Below, one piece after another: positions 1 to 6,847 of a stretch of 18,135 nt of DNA. Made by a program: the position numbers and the translations under genes. Origin of the DNA: RGIG995 sp045635765 (GTDB taxonomy: Bacteria > Bacillota > Clostridia > Oscillospirales > UBA644); assembly GCA_045635765.1 (NCBI GenBank), contig JAZTWH010000055.1:1-18135 (forward strand), given 5' to 3'. Position 1 is the first letter of the stretch; the number at the start of each line of letters is the position of its first letter. The notes under the pieces were generated by a model. The model worked only from the letters and a program-made list of their open reading frames with translations, had not been told where the DNA came from and did not search any database.

Positions 1-2115
1 AACGAAGGCACAAGAGTTACACTGAATGCAGTTTTCGGGGATCCATTCGGGAACGTCCACTGCAACGCCACGCTTTTCATAAGCGGCAGAGCCCTGGGGG
101 AAGGTACCGTCTACGTGCTTCTCAAAGACAGAAACGGGCAACGCATCACCGTTCATCTTATTGACGGGGATAACGATGTCGTTAACAAAGTCCACCAGAT
201 CCTTCCGGGGGCCTTTGGCCAGATCGGAGGAAGCGGAAACTTCGATGGTCTTCCAGGCGTCGGGAACGTTGATCTCAACGATAGCGTCCACGCCGGCGTC
301 GATGGCCTTGTAGTTCATTTCAACGATGGCTTCGCCCTTCTTCAGGTAGGACTTCTTCGCCATGTACTTCATGTAATCTACGGCCTCGGAGATGGGCAGG
401 ATCTTAGCCAGAGCGAAGAAGGCAGACTGGAGAATGGTGTTGGTGCGTTTGCCCATACCGATCTCGCGGGCCTTGTCGATGGCGTTAACGGTGTAGAACT
501 TAATGTTGTTTTCGGCAATATAGCGTTTTGCTTCGGCAGGCAGGTGCTTGTCCAGTTCGGCAGCATCCCACTGGCAGTTCAAAAGGAACGTACCGCCGGG
601 TTTGACGTCATTGACGATCTTATAACCCTTTAGCATATAGGAGGGGTTGTGGCAGGCTACGAAGTCGGCCTTGGTAATATAATAAGGAGATTTGATCTTC
701 TTATCGCCAAATCTCAGGTGAGAAATGGTGACACCGCCGGTCTTCTTGGAGTCGTATTGGAAGTAAGCCTGAATAAACTTGTCGGTGTGGTCACCGATAA
801 TCTTGATGGAGTTCTTGTTGGCACCGACGGTACCGTCGCCGCCCAGACCCCAGAACTTGCAGGAGATGGTGCCTTCCGCAGCAGTGTCGGGGCAGTCCTT
901 CTCTTCCAAAGACAGGTTGGTCACATCGTCGATAATACCGATGGTGAAGTTAGCCTTGGGAGCGTCCTTGGCCAGGTTTTCGTAAACGGCAAAGATGCTG
1001 GAGGGAGGCGTGTCCTTGGAGCCCAGACCGTAACGGCCGCCGTATACGGGAATATTACGGCCTTCGGAAACGAGGGCGGTAACGACGTCCAGATACAGAG
1101 GTTCCCCCAGGGAGCCGGGTTCCTTGGTGCGGTCCAGAACGGCAATCTTCTTTACGGAATCGGGAATGGCTTCGGACAGCTTGGAGGCAACGAAGGGTCT
1201 GTACAGACGAACCTTGACCAGACCGACCTTCTCGCCGTGAGCGTTCATATAATCGATGACTTCTTCGGTCACGTCGCAGATGGAGCCCATAGCAACGATG
1301 ACACGGTCGGCATCGGGAGCACCGTAGTAGTTGAACAGCTTGTAGTCGGTACCGATTTCGGCGTTGACCTTGTCCATATATTCTTCTACGATTGCGGGCA
1401 GAGCGTCATAATATTTGTTGCAGGCTTCTCTGTGCTGGAAGAAGATGTCGCCGTTTTCGGCAGAACCGCGAAGAACGGGATGCTCGGGATTCAATGCACG
1501 GGCACGGAATTCTGCAATGGCTTCTTTATCAACCATCTTGTCCAGAGTTTCGTAATCCCAGACCTCGATCTTCTGAATTTCGTGAGAAGTACGGAATCCG
1601 TCGAAGAAGTTCAGGAAGGGAACGCGACCCTTGATGGTGGCCAGGTGTGCAACGGCACCCAGGTCCATAACTTCCTGAGCGTTGCTTTCCGCCATCATCG
1701 CATAGCCGGTCTGACGGCAGGCGTAAACGTCGGAGTGATCCCCGAAAATGTTCAGGGCGTGGGACGCAACGCAACGGGCAGAAACGTGGATTACGTTGGG
1801 AAGCAATTCACCGGCGATCTTGTACATATTGGGGATCATCAAAAGAAGACCCTGAGATGCGGTGAAGGTGGTGGTCAGAGCCCCGGCGGCCAGAGAACCG
1901 TGAACGGTACCGGCAGCACCCGCTTCGGACTGCATTTCCATGACCTTAACTTGGTCACCGAAAATGTTCTTCAGGCCGGTAGCAGACCAGGAGTCGGTCA
2001 ACTCTGCCATAACGGAAGAGGGAGTGATGGGGTAGATGGCTGCCACTTCGGTGAACGCATAGGATACGTGCGCCGCCGCGGTATTACCATCCATGGACTG
2101 TTTCATTCTTGCCAT
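1..2115 (-). CDS. nifJ: Pyruvate:ferredoxin (flavodoxin) oxidoreductase, N-terminal part
   Basis: This enzyme oxidatively decarboxylates pyruvate to acetyl-CoA and CO2 in the cytoplasm and reduces ferredoxin, the standard anaerobic link between glycolysis and acetyl-CoA. The minus strand is open for exactly 705 codons from ATG at 2115 to the window edge. AGGAGGT at 2126-2132 lies 10 bases upstream of the ATG. Visible marks are the N-terminal YPITPSS motif (residues 28-34) of the pyruvate-binding domain, a GDHSDVYACRQTGYAMM segment, the GRYGLGSKDT segment near the CoA-binding region and, at the very edge, CIQCNSC, the start of the first 4Fe-4S ferredoxin motif. The single-chain family is about 1170 residues, so roughly the last 470 (rest of the ferredoxin domain and the TPP domain) lie outside. 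The frame shows no break. It is transcribed away from the SASP gene. Family assignment is very secure; the electron acceptor (ferredoxin or flavodoxin) is not visible. Confidence 0.96.
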   Translation of the reverse strand, partial: MARMKQSMDGNTAAAHVSYAFTEVAAIYPITPSSVMAELTDSWSATGLKNIFGDQVKVMEMQSEAGAAGTVHGSLAAGALTTTFTASQGLLLMIPNMYKIAGELLPNVIHVSARCVASHALNIFGDHSDVYACRQTGYAMMAESNAQEVMDLGAVAHLATIKGRVPFLNFFDGFRTSHEIQKIEVWDYETLDKMVDKEAIAEFRARALNPEHPVLRGSAENGDIFFQHREACNKYYDALPAIVEEYMDKVNAEIGTDYKLFNYYGAPDADRVIVAMGSICDVTEEVIDYMNAHGEKVGLVKVRLYRPFVASKLSEAIPDSVKKIAVLDRTKEPGSLGEPLYLDVVTALVSEGRNIPVYGGRYGLGSKDTPPSSIFAVYENLAKDAPKANFTIGIIDDVTNLSLEEKDCPDTAAEGTISCKFWGLGGDGTVGANKNSIKIIGDHTDKFIQAYFQYDSKKTGGVTISHLRFGDKKIKSPYYITKADFVACHNPSYMLKGYKIVNDVKPGGTFLLNCQWDAAELDKHLPAEAKRYIAENNIKFYTVNAIDKAREIGMGKRTNTILQSAFFALAKILPISEAVDYMKYMAKKSYLKKGEAIVEMNYKAIDAGVDAIVEINVPDAWKTIEVSASSDLAKGPRKDLVDFVNDIVIPVNKMNGDALPVSVFEKHVDGTFPQGSAAYEKRGVAVDVPEWIPENCIQCNSCAFV

Positions 2116-2170
2116 GTTGAGAATTACCTCCTGTTATAGTAAAAATTATAAACGTAAGATACACCAACAT

Positions 2171-2199
2171 ATTATAACACGGATTTTGTCCAATGTAAA
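2171..2199 (-). promoter_or_regulatory. Sigma-A-type promoter of the pyruvate:ferredoxin oxidoreductase gene
   Basis: Read on the minus strand this is TTTACA, a 17-base spacer, then TATAAT, with TG one base before the -10 (extended -10). It lies about 55 bases upstream of the ATG at 2115 and just ahead of the strong ribosome binding site. No other comparable hexamer pair sits in front of this gene. Confidence 0.8.
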
Positions 2200-2475
2200 G
2201 GTCGGTCACATAACTTTTATAAACTGTTCATTCTTTTGTAAATTACTGGGGGCACCCGGAGGTATATCCATGCAATAATCTACGCAACGATTTAATGCAA
2301 TTCGTTTTTTCTTTTTTGTGCCCACCACCACCACCACGTAACGTTTTGTTGGCCCGTGGAAAAAATTTCATGTAAGGGGGTAAGAAAAAATTAGAACTTT
2401 TCTAATAAATAACAACCTGCAAAATTAAAAAAGACAACAAAAACAAAAAAGAAGAAAAACTTCCAAAAATTGCAC
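2200..2475. other. AT-rich spacer between the divergent oxidoreductase and SASP genes
   Basis: No coding frame here looks real. The stretch holds a short CCA microsatellite (five units, 2322-2336) next to a weak CCACG/CGTGG inverted repeat (about 2332-2356). It then becomes strongly A-rich (2380-2470). Apart from the two flanking promoters, no regulatory site can be named. Confidence 0.5.
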
Positions 2476-2505
2476 TCAATATTTTTTGTTTTGGGTGTCA
2501 AACTA
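2476..2505 (+). promoter_or_regulatory. Candidate sigma-G (forespore) promoter of the SASP gene
   Basis: TCAATA (2476-2481), a 17-base spacer and CAAACTA (2499-2505) match the known sigma-G pattern (-35 TGAATA, -10 CATACTA, 17-18 bases) at 5 of 6 and 6 of 7 positions. No good sigma-A pair is seen between here and the ATG. The position fits a leader of about 70 nt, and SASP genes are classic sigma-G targets. The match is by eye; the assignment to sigma-G rests on the gene downstream. Confidence 0.65.
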
Positions 2506-2539
2506 TTCGTGCAGTCAAATCGACTGTAAAAAATCGTGA

Positions 2540-2557
2540 AAAACGCAAAGGCGTTTT
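2540..2557 (+). other. Leader hairpin just upstream of the SASP ribosome binding site
   Basis: AAAACGC (2540-2546) and GCGTTTT (2551-2557) form a perfect 7-bp stem with an AAAG tetraloop. It ends 5 bases before the AAGGAG ribosome binding site at 2563-2568. It has no terminator-like layout. It could stabilise the mRNA or modulate ribosome access; no function is proven by the sequence. Confidence 0.5.
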
Positions 2558-2581
2558 ACAACAAGGAGTGGAAAAACAGTT

Positions 2582-2773
2582 ATGGCTAGAAATAAGCACG
2601 TCGTTCCCGCAGCGAAGGAAGCTATGGAAAAGTTCAAGATGGAAACTGCTAACGAAGTCGGCGTAAACCTGAAGCAGGGTTACAACGGTGACTTGACCTC
2701 CAAGCAGGCCGGTTCCATCGGCGGCCAGATGGTCAAAAAGATGATCGAGAACTACGAAAACAACATGAAATAA
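2582..2773 (+). CDS. Alpha/beta-type small acid-soluble spore protein
   Basis: This 63-residue protein coats and protects DNA in the dormant spore and is degraded at germination. It has the VPAAKEAMEKFK N-terminal helix, the METANEVGV segment that contains the GPR protease site (cleavage expected after the first Glu), and the C-terminal DNA-binding part with YNGDLTSKQAGSIGGQMVKKMIE, shown here only as its key pieces: YNGDL, SKQAGS, GGQMVKKM. The SKQ-G-S-GG-MVK pattern is the clostridial rather than the Bacillus version of the family. The length is normal. The start is set by AAGGAG at 2563-2568, 13 bases upstream. It is monocistronic: candidate forespore promoter in front, strong terminator 30 bases behind. 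This gene is the main evidence that the organism sporulates. Confidence 0.95.
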   Translation: MARNKHVVPAAKEAMEKFKMETANEVGVNLKQGYNGDLTSKQAGSIGGQMVKKMIENYENNMK

Positions 2774-2802
2774 CTCTGTTGATCTTGTAGTGTAGAGGAA
2801 AG

Positions 2803-2842
2803 CGGCGGCCTTCCGGGGTTTATCGGAAGACTGCCGTTTTTT
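2803..2842 (+). terminator. Rho-independent terminator of the SASP gene
   Basis: The arms 2803-2815 and 2824-2836 pair over 13 positions with one mismatch and one G-U, closed by an 8-base loop and followed by six T (2837-2842). Confidence 0.9.
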
Positions 2843-3360
2843 ATTATTTGTTGTTTTTCAATTTATAAAGCGGAAGCAGAAGCTGCGGTTGAAAAACCGG
2901 TTGTTTGGTTTTTTTGGGGTGCAGATATGTGGAGTTTTTGAGGGGCAACCCTTGCAGGGAAAAAATGATTCCTTTCGATATTTATGTATGTTAAATGAAT
3001 GGATTTTGCAAATTTTTTGCCGTTGAATTTTTGTCTGTGGGGGCATCCGTTTTTTGGCTTGCCAGTGCTACGGTGAGGGGGCGCAAAAAGAGTTCTCAAA
3101 ACAGATAAGCAATTTTCTTTTGAAGATATGTTTTTTTGTTGCATTAGGATGCGAGGTGATGGAAGTTCGAATCGGCGTCGATTCTGGGGAACGGTCTCCC
3201 ATGAGATAGACCTTATTCGGAGCGTTTCGCTATGGTCGGTTCCAGGTTCTTCGTTGGTGGAGGATATTGTCTGGGACGGAAAGTTCCGAAATTTGGCAAT
3301 AAGATTGTTGTTTCGTGGGGAAAGGGCTCTCCTTTGTTAAAAAAAAGTCGCAAAAACGCA
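2843..3360. other. Gene-poor spacer of about 500 bases
   Basis: Short frames exist on both strands (for example 3128-3340 plus, and 2863-3144 minus). None has a recognisable domain, a convincing ribosome binding site together with a plausible composition, or a promoter. A short frame starting at 3159 (MEVRIGVDSGE...) follows GCGAGGTG but stops after 16 codons. There are T-rich runs and small inverted repeats, such as AAAAACC/GGTTTTT near 2892-2914, which could act as a weak second terminator. The stretch may hold a decayed gene or an untranslated RNA; the sequence does not decide. Confidence 0.4.
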
Positions 3361-3389
3361 TTGACTTTTCTGTAATTGTAGTATATAAT
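3361..3389 (+). promoter_or_regulatory. Strong sigma-A promoter for the sugar isomerase/epimerase transcript
   Basis: TTGACT (3361-3366), 17 bases, TATAAT (3384-3389). This is near consensus. The predicted start near 3396 gives a 60-nt leader. In it, AGAGG (3408-3412) could pair with CCTCT (3452-3456) directly before the ATG, enclosing the GGAGG ribosome binding site; this pairing is short and may be chance. Confidence 0.85.
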
Positions 3390-3456
3390 AAAAACGTATT
3401 TATGTTAAGAGGCTTTGGGGATATTTTGAATTTTTGACAAGCACGGAGGAACCTCT

Positions 3457-4302
3457 ATGAAGCTGGGATGTATGGTGTACATGGACGGCCGGTTGAAGGA
3501 CTGCACGGTTGCCGATCAGTTTGTCCGGCTGAAGGAAATGGGGATTCCCACTTGTCAGTTGGTTTGTTGGAAGACCGAACTGTTTACCAACGAAAAGGCC
3601 GAAGAGATCCGAAGTCTTTGTCGGGAATACGGGGTCGAGATTTCCGCCCTTTGGTGCGGATGGGCCGGACCTCGGACCTGGAATTTTTATGAAGGACAGA
3701 CAACCCTTGGCCTGGTGCCGGCGGCCTATCGTTGTGACCGCATGAAGGAACTGGTGAGGGGGGCGGAATTCGCCCAAAAGATCGGAGTAACCGACGTGAT
3801 TACCCATTGCGGGTATCTCCCGGAAAATCCCTGCTCTCCCGAATTTTCCGAAGTTGTGACCTGCCTGAAATGGCTGTGCAAGCAGTTTGAGGGATATGGT
3901 TGCAATTTTTTGTTTGAGACGGGACAGGAGACCCCCGTTACCCTTCTTCGTACCATTGAGGAAGTGGGGATGGAGAACGTGGGGATCAATCTGGATCCGG
4001 CCAATTTGATCATGTATGGCAAAGGCAACCCGGTGGACGCTTTGGATGTTTTTGGAAAATACGTGCGTAACGTCCACGGAAAGGACGGACGGTATCCCAC
4101 CGACGGACGCAATCTGGGCAAGGAAGTGCCTTTAGGGGAAGGGAAGGTCCAATACCCCGCCTTTATCAAAAAATTGGCGGAAGTAGGATATGCCGGTCCC
4201 ATCACCATTGAACGGGAGCTGTCCGGGAAGCAACAGCAGGAGGATATTAGAAAGGCCTGCCGGTTGCTGTTGGATCTGTTTGCGGAAAACAACGTGGGAT
4301 AA
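3457..4302 (+). CDS. Sugar phosphate isomerase/epimerase family protein (xylose-isomerase-like TIM barrel)
   Basis: A 281-residue cytoplasmic protein of the AP-endonuclease-2/xylose-isomerase-like superfamily, which isomerises or epimerises sugars, inosose or keto-sugars using a divalent metal. The candidate metal ligands appear in the usual order: Glu154 in FETGQE, Asp180 in NLDPANL, His207 in NVHGKDG and Glu252 in ITIERE. The PLGEGKV loop (226-231) before the last helix is also typical. Length is normal for the family, and there is no signal peptide. The start is chosen for GGAGG at 3445-3449. The next gene, 122 bases on, is an AlsE-like 3-epimerase, so the pair probably handles the same or a related sugar (phosphate). 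The exact substrate cannot be read from sequence; tagatose or psicose epimerase, hydroxypyruvate isomerase-like and inosose enzymes share this fold. Confidence 0.85.
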   Translation: MKLGCMVYMDGRLKDCTVADQFVRLKEMGIPTCQLVCWKTELFTNEKAEEIRSLCREYGVEISALWCGWAGPRTWNFYEGQTTLGLVPAAYRCDRMKELVRGAEFAQKIGVTDVITHCGYLPENPCSPEFSEVVTCLKWLCKQFEGYGCNFLFETGQETPVTLLRTIEEVGMENVGINLDPANLIMYGKGNPVDALDVFGKYVRNVHGKDGRYPTDGRNLGKEVPLGEGKVQYPAFIKKLAEVGYAGPITIERELSGKQQQEDIRKACRLLLDLFAENNVG

Positions 4303-4424
4303 GGACACGGAGAATTTTTTTGGAAACAGACGAGGGACGTTCCGCCGCTCTCAAATCAAAGTAGTTTGTATTTCGTCTCAGACGATTATTTTACGGAAGA
4401 ATCTAACGGAATGAGGTATTTCTT

Positions 4425-5099
4425 ATGAAACAGTTAAAAAAAATGATCTCTCCCTCTCTTATGTGTGCAGATTTTTTGAACCTGGGGGAGGAATTGAACG
4501 CCCTGGAAACGCATGGAATCGAATATCTTCACATTGACCTAATGGACGGCGTTTTCGTTCAGAACTATACCCTGGGCACCGACTTTGTGAAAAAAGTCAA
4601 GGAGGCCTGCAAGATTCCCCTGGATCTGCATTTGATGATCGAAGAGCCGGAACGGAAGCTTCCTTGGTTCACCTTTGGGGAAGGGGACTACGTTTCCATT
4701 CACTACGAGGCCTGTAAGCACGTTCAGGCAGCCCTGGCCGCCATCCGGGCCAGAGGAGCGAAGCCCATGCTGGCCATCAATCCCGGAACGCCCCTTTCGG
4801 TGCTGGACGAGGTTCTGCCAGACGTGGACGGAATCCTTGTAATGACGGTGAACCCCGGCTTTGCGGGACAGAAGCTCATCCCCCAGACCTTGGATAAGAT
4901 CCGTCGTCTCCGGGCGGAGCTGGACGAAAAGGGATACCACTCCGTGGACATCGAATGTGACGGAAACGTCAGCTTTGAGAATGCCCGGAAGATGAGTGAT
5001 GCCGGGGCCAATATCTTTGTGGCCGGGACCTCCAGCATTTATGCAAAGGGCCAGTCCTTTGAGGAAAACATCAAGGCACTGCGGGTAGCCATTCACTGA
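4425..5099 (+). CDS. Ribulose-phosphate 3-epimerase family protein, closest in motifs to D-allulose-6-phosphate 3-epimerase (AlsE)
   Basis: A 224-residue TIM-barrel enzyme inverting C3 of a ketose phosphate. The catalytic and metal residues are present: His36 and Asp38 in HIDLMDG, His69 in LDLHLM and Asp179 in IECDGN. Several segments follow AlsE rather than Rpe: ISPSLMC at the N terminus, NYTLGTDFV where Rpe has N-[IL]-[ST]-FG, INPGTP, and MTVNPGFAGQKLIP. The last Asp sits in CDGN instead of the VDGG loop of most Rpe enzymes. The reaction could be D-ribulose-5-phosphate/D-xylulose-5-phosphate or allulose-6-phosphate/fructose-6-phosphate. The start at 4425 follows a modest TGAGG, and an in-frame ATG at 4443 (Met7) is a less likely start. 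The LCP gene follows after 10 bases, so translation is probably coupled. A housekeeping Rpe may exist elsewhere. Confidence 0.85.
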   Translation: MKQLKKMISPSLMCADFLNLGEELNALETHGIEYLHIDLMDGVFVQNYTLGTDFVKKVKEACKIPLDLHLMIEEPERKLPWFTFGEGDYVSIHYEACKHVQAALAAIRARGAKPMLAINPGTPLSVLDEVLPDVDGILVMTVNPGFAGQKLIPQTLDKIRRLRAELDEKGYHSVDIECDGNVSFENARKMSDAGANIFVAGTSSIYAKGQSFEENIKALRVAIH

Positions 5100-5109
5100 G
5101 GGATGATCC

Positions 5110-6681
5110 ATGAATAACGTTCAAAAACTGATGCGGAAGCTTCGCAAGCGGTCGTCGGAAAAATCCACCTCCGCAGGTCGTCGGGGGAAAGGCTTGCGGC
5201 ATAGCAAACGCAGAGGGTTGACGAAAAAAGCAAAAATTTGGATCGCCGTGGGTGGCACTCTGGGAGTATTTCTTCTTGCGGGGATTGTAATGGGCGTGGT
5301 CTGGTTTAAGAGCCAGTTCAGCTACGAATATACCCCCATTACCAAGGACCCGGAGCAGTTGGGGATCGTGGAGCCTCCCAAGGGGGCCGAAGAAATCACC
5401 AACATTGCTCTGTTCGGCATTGACTCCCGCAAGGACAATTACCGGGGCCTTTCCGACACCATGATGATCATTTCCATCAATCCCAAAACGGGCTCCATCA
5501 AGTTGGTCTCCATCATGCGGGACAGCTTGGTTAAGGTGGACGGGCACGGATACCAAAAGATCAACGCCGCGTACAGCCTGGGCGGGCCGGAGCTGGCCAT
5601 CAAGACCTTGAATCAGACCTATCGGCTGAACATTAAAGATTATGCCACCGTGGACTTTGTGGGCATGGCGGAAATCGTGGATGCCGTGGGCGGCGTGGAA
5701 GTGGAACTGGCCAAGCACGAGGTTTATCACGTCAACACCTGCATTACCGAGCTTGCCGCCACCCGGGGACTCCCCGAGGATTTTGTTACCAAGGCCGGGG
5801 TGCAGACCCTGAACGGCGTTCAAGCCGTGGGTTTTTCCCGGGTACGCAACGTGCCTACCATTAATGGAACCAGGGATGATTTCGGCCGTACGGAACGCCA
5901 GCGGTTGGTCATGAGTCAGCTGTTCCAAAAGGCGTTGGATTTGCCTATTACTCAGTATCCTTCGCTGATTAAGGCAATGCTTCCCTATATTCAGACCTCC
6001 ATGGGGTACGACGATATTTTCCAGTTGGCCAAGATTCTGAAGGCGGACAGCGTTTCCTTGCAGCAGAACCGTATTCCTATGGATAACGCCGTCATCAGCA
6101 GCGGTTTCAGCGTCCCCTATATCGGCTCTTGCGTATATTACGATCTGGAGTTTGCCGGAGATTTGCTGAACGCATTCTTCTTTGACGATATTCCCTTTGA
6201 GGATTACGTGGCCGAACACGGAGTGCGGAAAAACCCTTGGTACGGCTCTTCCGGTGGGGCGTCCAAGCCTTCCACGAACACCCAGACCGGCTCCTCCGGG
6301 GGAACGACGGGCGTGACCACCGACACGGGCTCTCAAACGGACGGAGATACGGATTCGGCCACCTCTTCCGGGCCTTCCGTTTCCACTTCCCTGCCCATTT
6401 TGCCTTCAACCGGCTCGACCGGTTCGACCGGCTCGTCTTCCGGCTCCGGCTCGGACACGACCGACGGCGGAACCTTGCCGGATACGGACCATTCCGGGAC
6501 GGAGGATCGGACCGATACCGATACCGGGTCGACCAATACCTCTACGGATACCCATTCGTCCCAATCCTCCGGGTCTGCCTCGTCGGGTTTCTCCGGTTCT
6601 CAGACCACCGATTCGGGGGCTTCCGGTTCCGGATCCTCCCATTCTTCGGGTTCTTCCGATTCCGGAGCAGATCGTTCTTAA
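5110..6681 (+). CDS. LytR-CpsA-Psr (LCP) family wall-polymer ligase with long low-complexity tail
   Basis: A 523-residue type II membrane protein. LCP enzymes transfer undecaprenyl-linked glycopolymers (teichoic acid or capsule precursors) onto peptidoglycan outside the membrane. Layout: a very basic cytoplasmic N terminus (1-42), one membrane helix (about 43-66), a linker, and the LCP domain (about 97-340). The expected charged residues are there: GIDSR (103-107), LSDTMM with Asp116, SIMRD with Arg137/Asp138 (the usual Pro of SIPRD is Met) and the FSRVR...DDFGRTERQR segment that binds pyrophosphate. From residue 379 the chain is a 145-residue Ser/Thr/Gly/Asp-rich tail with no domain. GAGGG overlapping the upstream stop region serves as ribosome binding site, 10 bases after the epimerase. 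The terminator follows 14 bases after the stop. No promoter is seen between it and the epimerase. Confidence 0.93.
   Translation: MNNVQKLMRKLRKRSSEKSTSAGRRGKGLRHSKRRGLTKKAKIWIAVGGTLGVFLLAGIVMGVVWFKSQFSYEYTPITKDPEQLGIVEPPKGAEEITNIALFGIDSRKDNYRGLSDTMMIISINPKTGSIKLVSIMRDSLVKVDGHGYQKINAAYSLGGPELAIKTLNQTYRLNIKDYATVDFVGMAEIVDAVGGVEVELAKHEVYHVNTCITELAATRGLPEDFVTKAGVQTLNGVQAVGFSRVRNVPTINGTRDDFGRTERQRLVMSQLFQKALDLPITQYPSLIKAMLPYIQTSMGYDDIFQLAKILKADSVSLQQNRIPMDNAVISSGFSVPYIGSCVYYDLEFAGDLLNAFFFDDIPFEDYVAEHGVRKNPWYGSSGGASKPSTNTQTGSSGGTTGVTTDTGSQTDGDTDSATSSGPSVSTSLPILPSTGSTGSTGSSSGSGSDTTDGGTLPDTDHSGTEDRTDTDTGSTNTSTDTHSSQSSGSASSGFSGSQTTDSGASGSGSSHSSGSSDSGADRS
6244..6678 (+). repeat. Low-complexity coding repeat (Ser/Thr/Gly/Asp tail of the LCP protein)
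   Basis: The last 145 codons consist almost wholly of Ser, Thr, Gly and Asp with a few Pro, Gln, His and Asn. The DNA is correspondingly repetitive, for example STGSTGSTGSSSGSGSD around 6408-6456 (units built on GGCTCGACC) and TDTDTGST around 6508-6534. There is no LPxTG or choline-binding motif. Such tails usually serve as flexible spacers through the cell wall; that role here is inference. Confidence 0.8.
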
Positions 6682-6694
6682 AGAACCAAAAAGC

Positions 6695-6736
6695 GTAGCA
6701 AATTGAGGGAATTTCCTTCGGTTTGCTACTTTTTTT
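6695..6736 (+). terminator. Rho-independent terminator after the LCP gene
   Basis: GTAGCAAA (6695-6702) pairs perfectly with TTTGCTAC (6722-6729). A second internal stem, GAGGGA/TCCTTC, extends it with a 2+2 internal loop. Seven T follow at 6730-6736. Confidence 0.92.
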
Positions 6737-6748
6737 ACATTTTCCCTC

Positions 6749-6777
6749 TTGCATTATCTACCATAATATGTTATAAT
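6749..6777 (+). promoter_or_regulatory. Sigma-A extended -10 promoter of hom
   Basis: TTGCAT (6749-6754), 17 bases, TATAAT (6772-6777) with TG at 6769-6770 (TGTTATAAT). The predicted start is near 6784, leaving a leader of about 64 nt almost entirely taken up by the two interlocking stems described next. Confidence 0.85.
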
Positions 6778-6788
6778 AACTTATTATG

Positions 6789-6829
6789 TGGAGAAATCAG
6801 AGGCTTTTTCTCCAGGACGGTGCCTCTGA
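6789..6829 (+). promoter_or_regulatory. Candidate compact pseudoknot / alternative-stem leader of hom
   Basis: Stem 1 pairs 6789-6796 (TGGAGAAA) with 6807-6814 (TTTCTCCA), 8 bp without mismatch. Stem 2 pairs 6797-6804 (TCAGAGGC), which lies in the loop of stem 1, with 6822-6829 (GCCTCTGA), again 8 bp without mismatch. This gives H-type topology with about 0-1 nt, 2 nt and 7-8 nt connecting loops. Otherwise the two stems would be sequential alternatives. The AGGAAGGA ribosome binding site (6831-6838) starts one base after stem 2, so folding could control initiation of hom. No known riboswitch consensus is recognised; the regulatory role is inference. Confidence 0.6.
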
Positions 6830-6847
6830 GAGGAAGGACGTAGAAAG

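Noticed and set aside
649..2139. A 496-codon open frame antisense to the pyruvate:ferredoxin oxidoreductase gene
   Set aside because: It is the mirror of a gene with strong codon bias. The encoded sequence has no recognisable domain, no ribosome binding site, and it runs into the real gene's promoter side. Similar antisense frames occur over the epimerase/LCP, lysC, pgk and tpiA genes and were rejected for the same reason.
2863..3144. 93-residue minus-strand frame after the SASP terminator
   Set aside because: Lys/Phe/Ser-rich product of AT-rich spacer; no promoter or ribosome binding site and no recognisable motif.
3128..3340. 70-residue plus-strand frame in the spacer before the sugar isomerase gene
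   Set aside because: No family resemblance, Arg/Ser-rich composition unlike its neighbours, and no convincing ribosome binding site before its first ATG.
5071..6336. Long antisense open frame over the LCP gene
   Set aside because: The plus-strand LCP protein is unmistakable; the antisense product is Gly/His-rich nonsense with no start signal.
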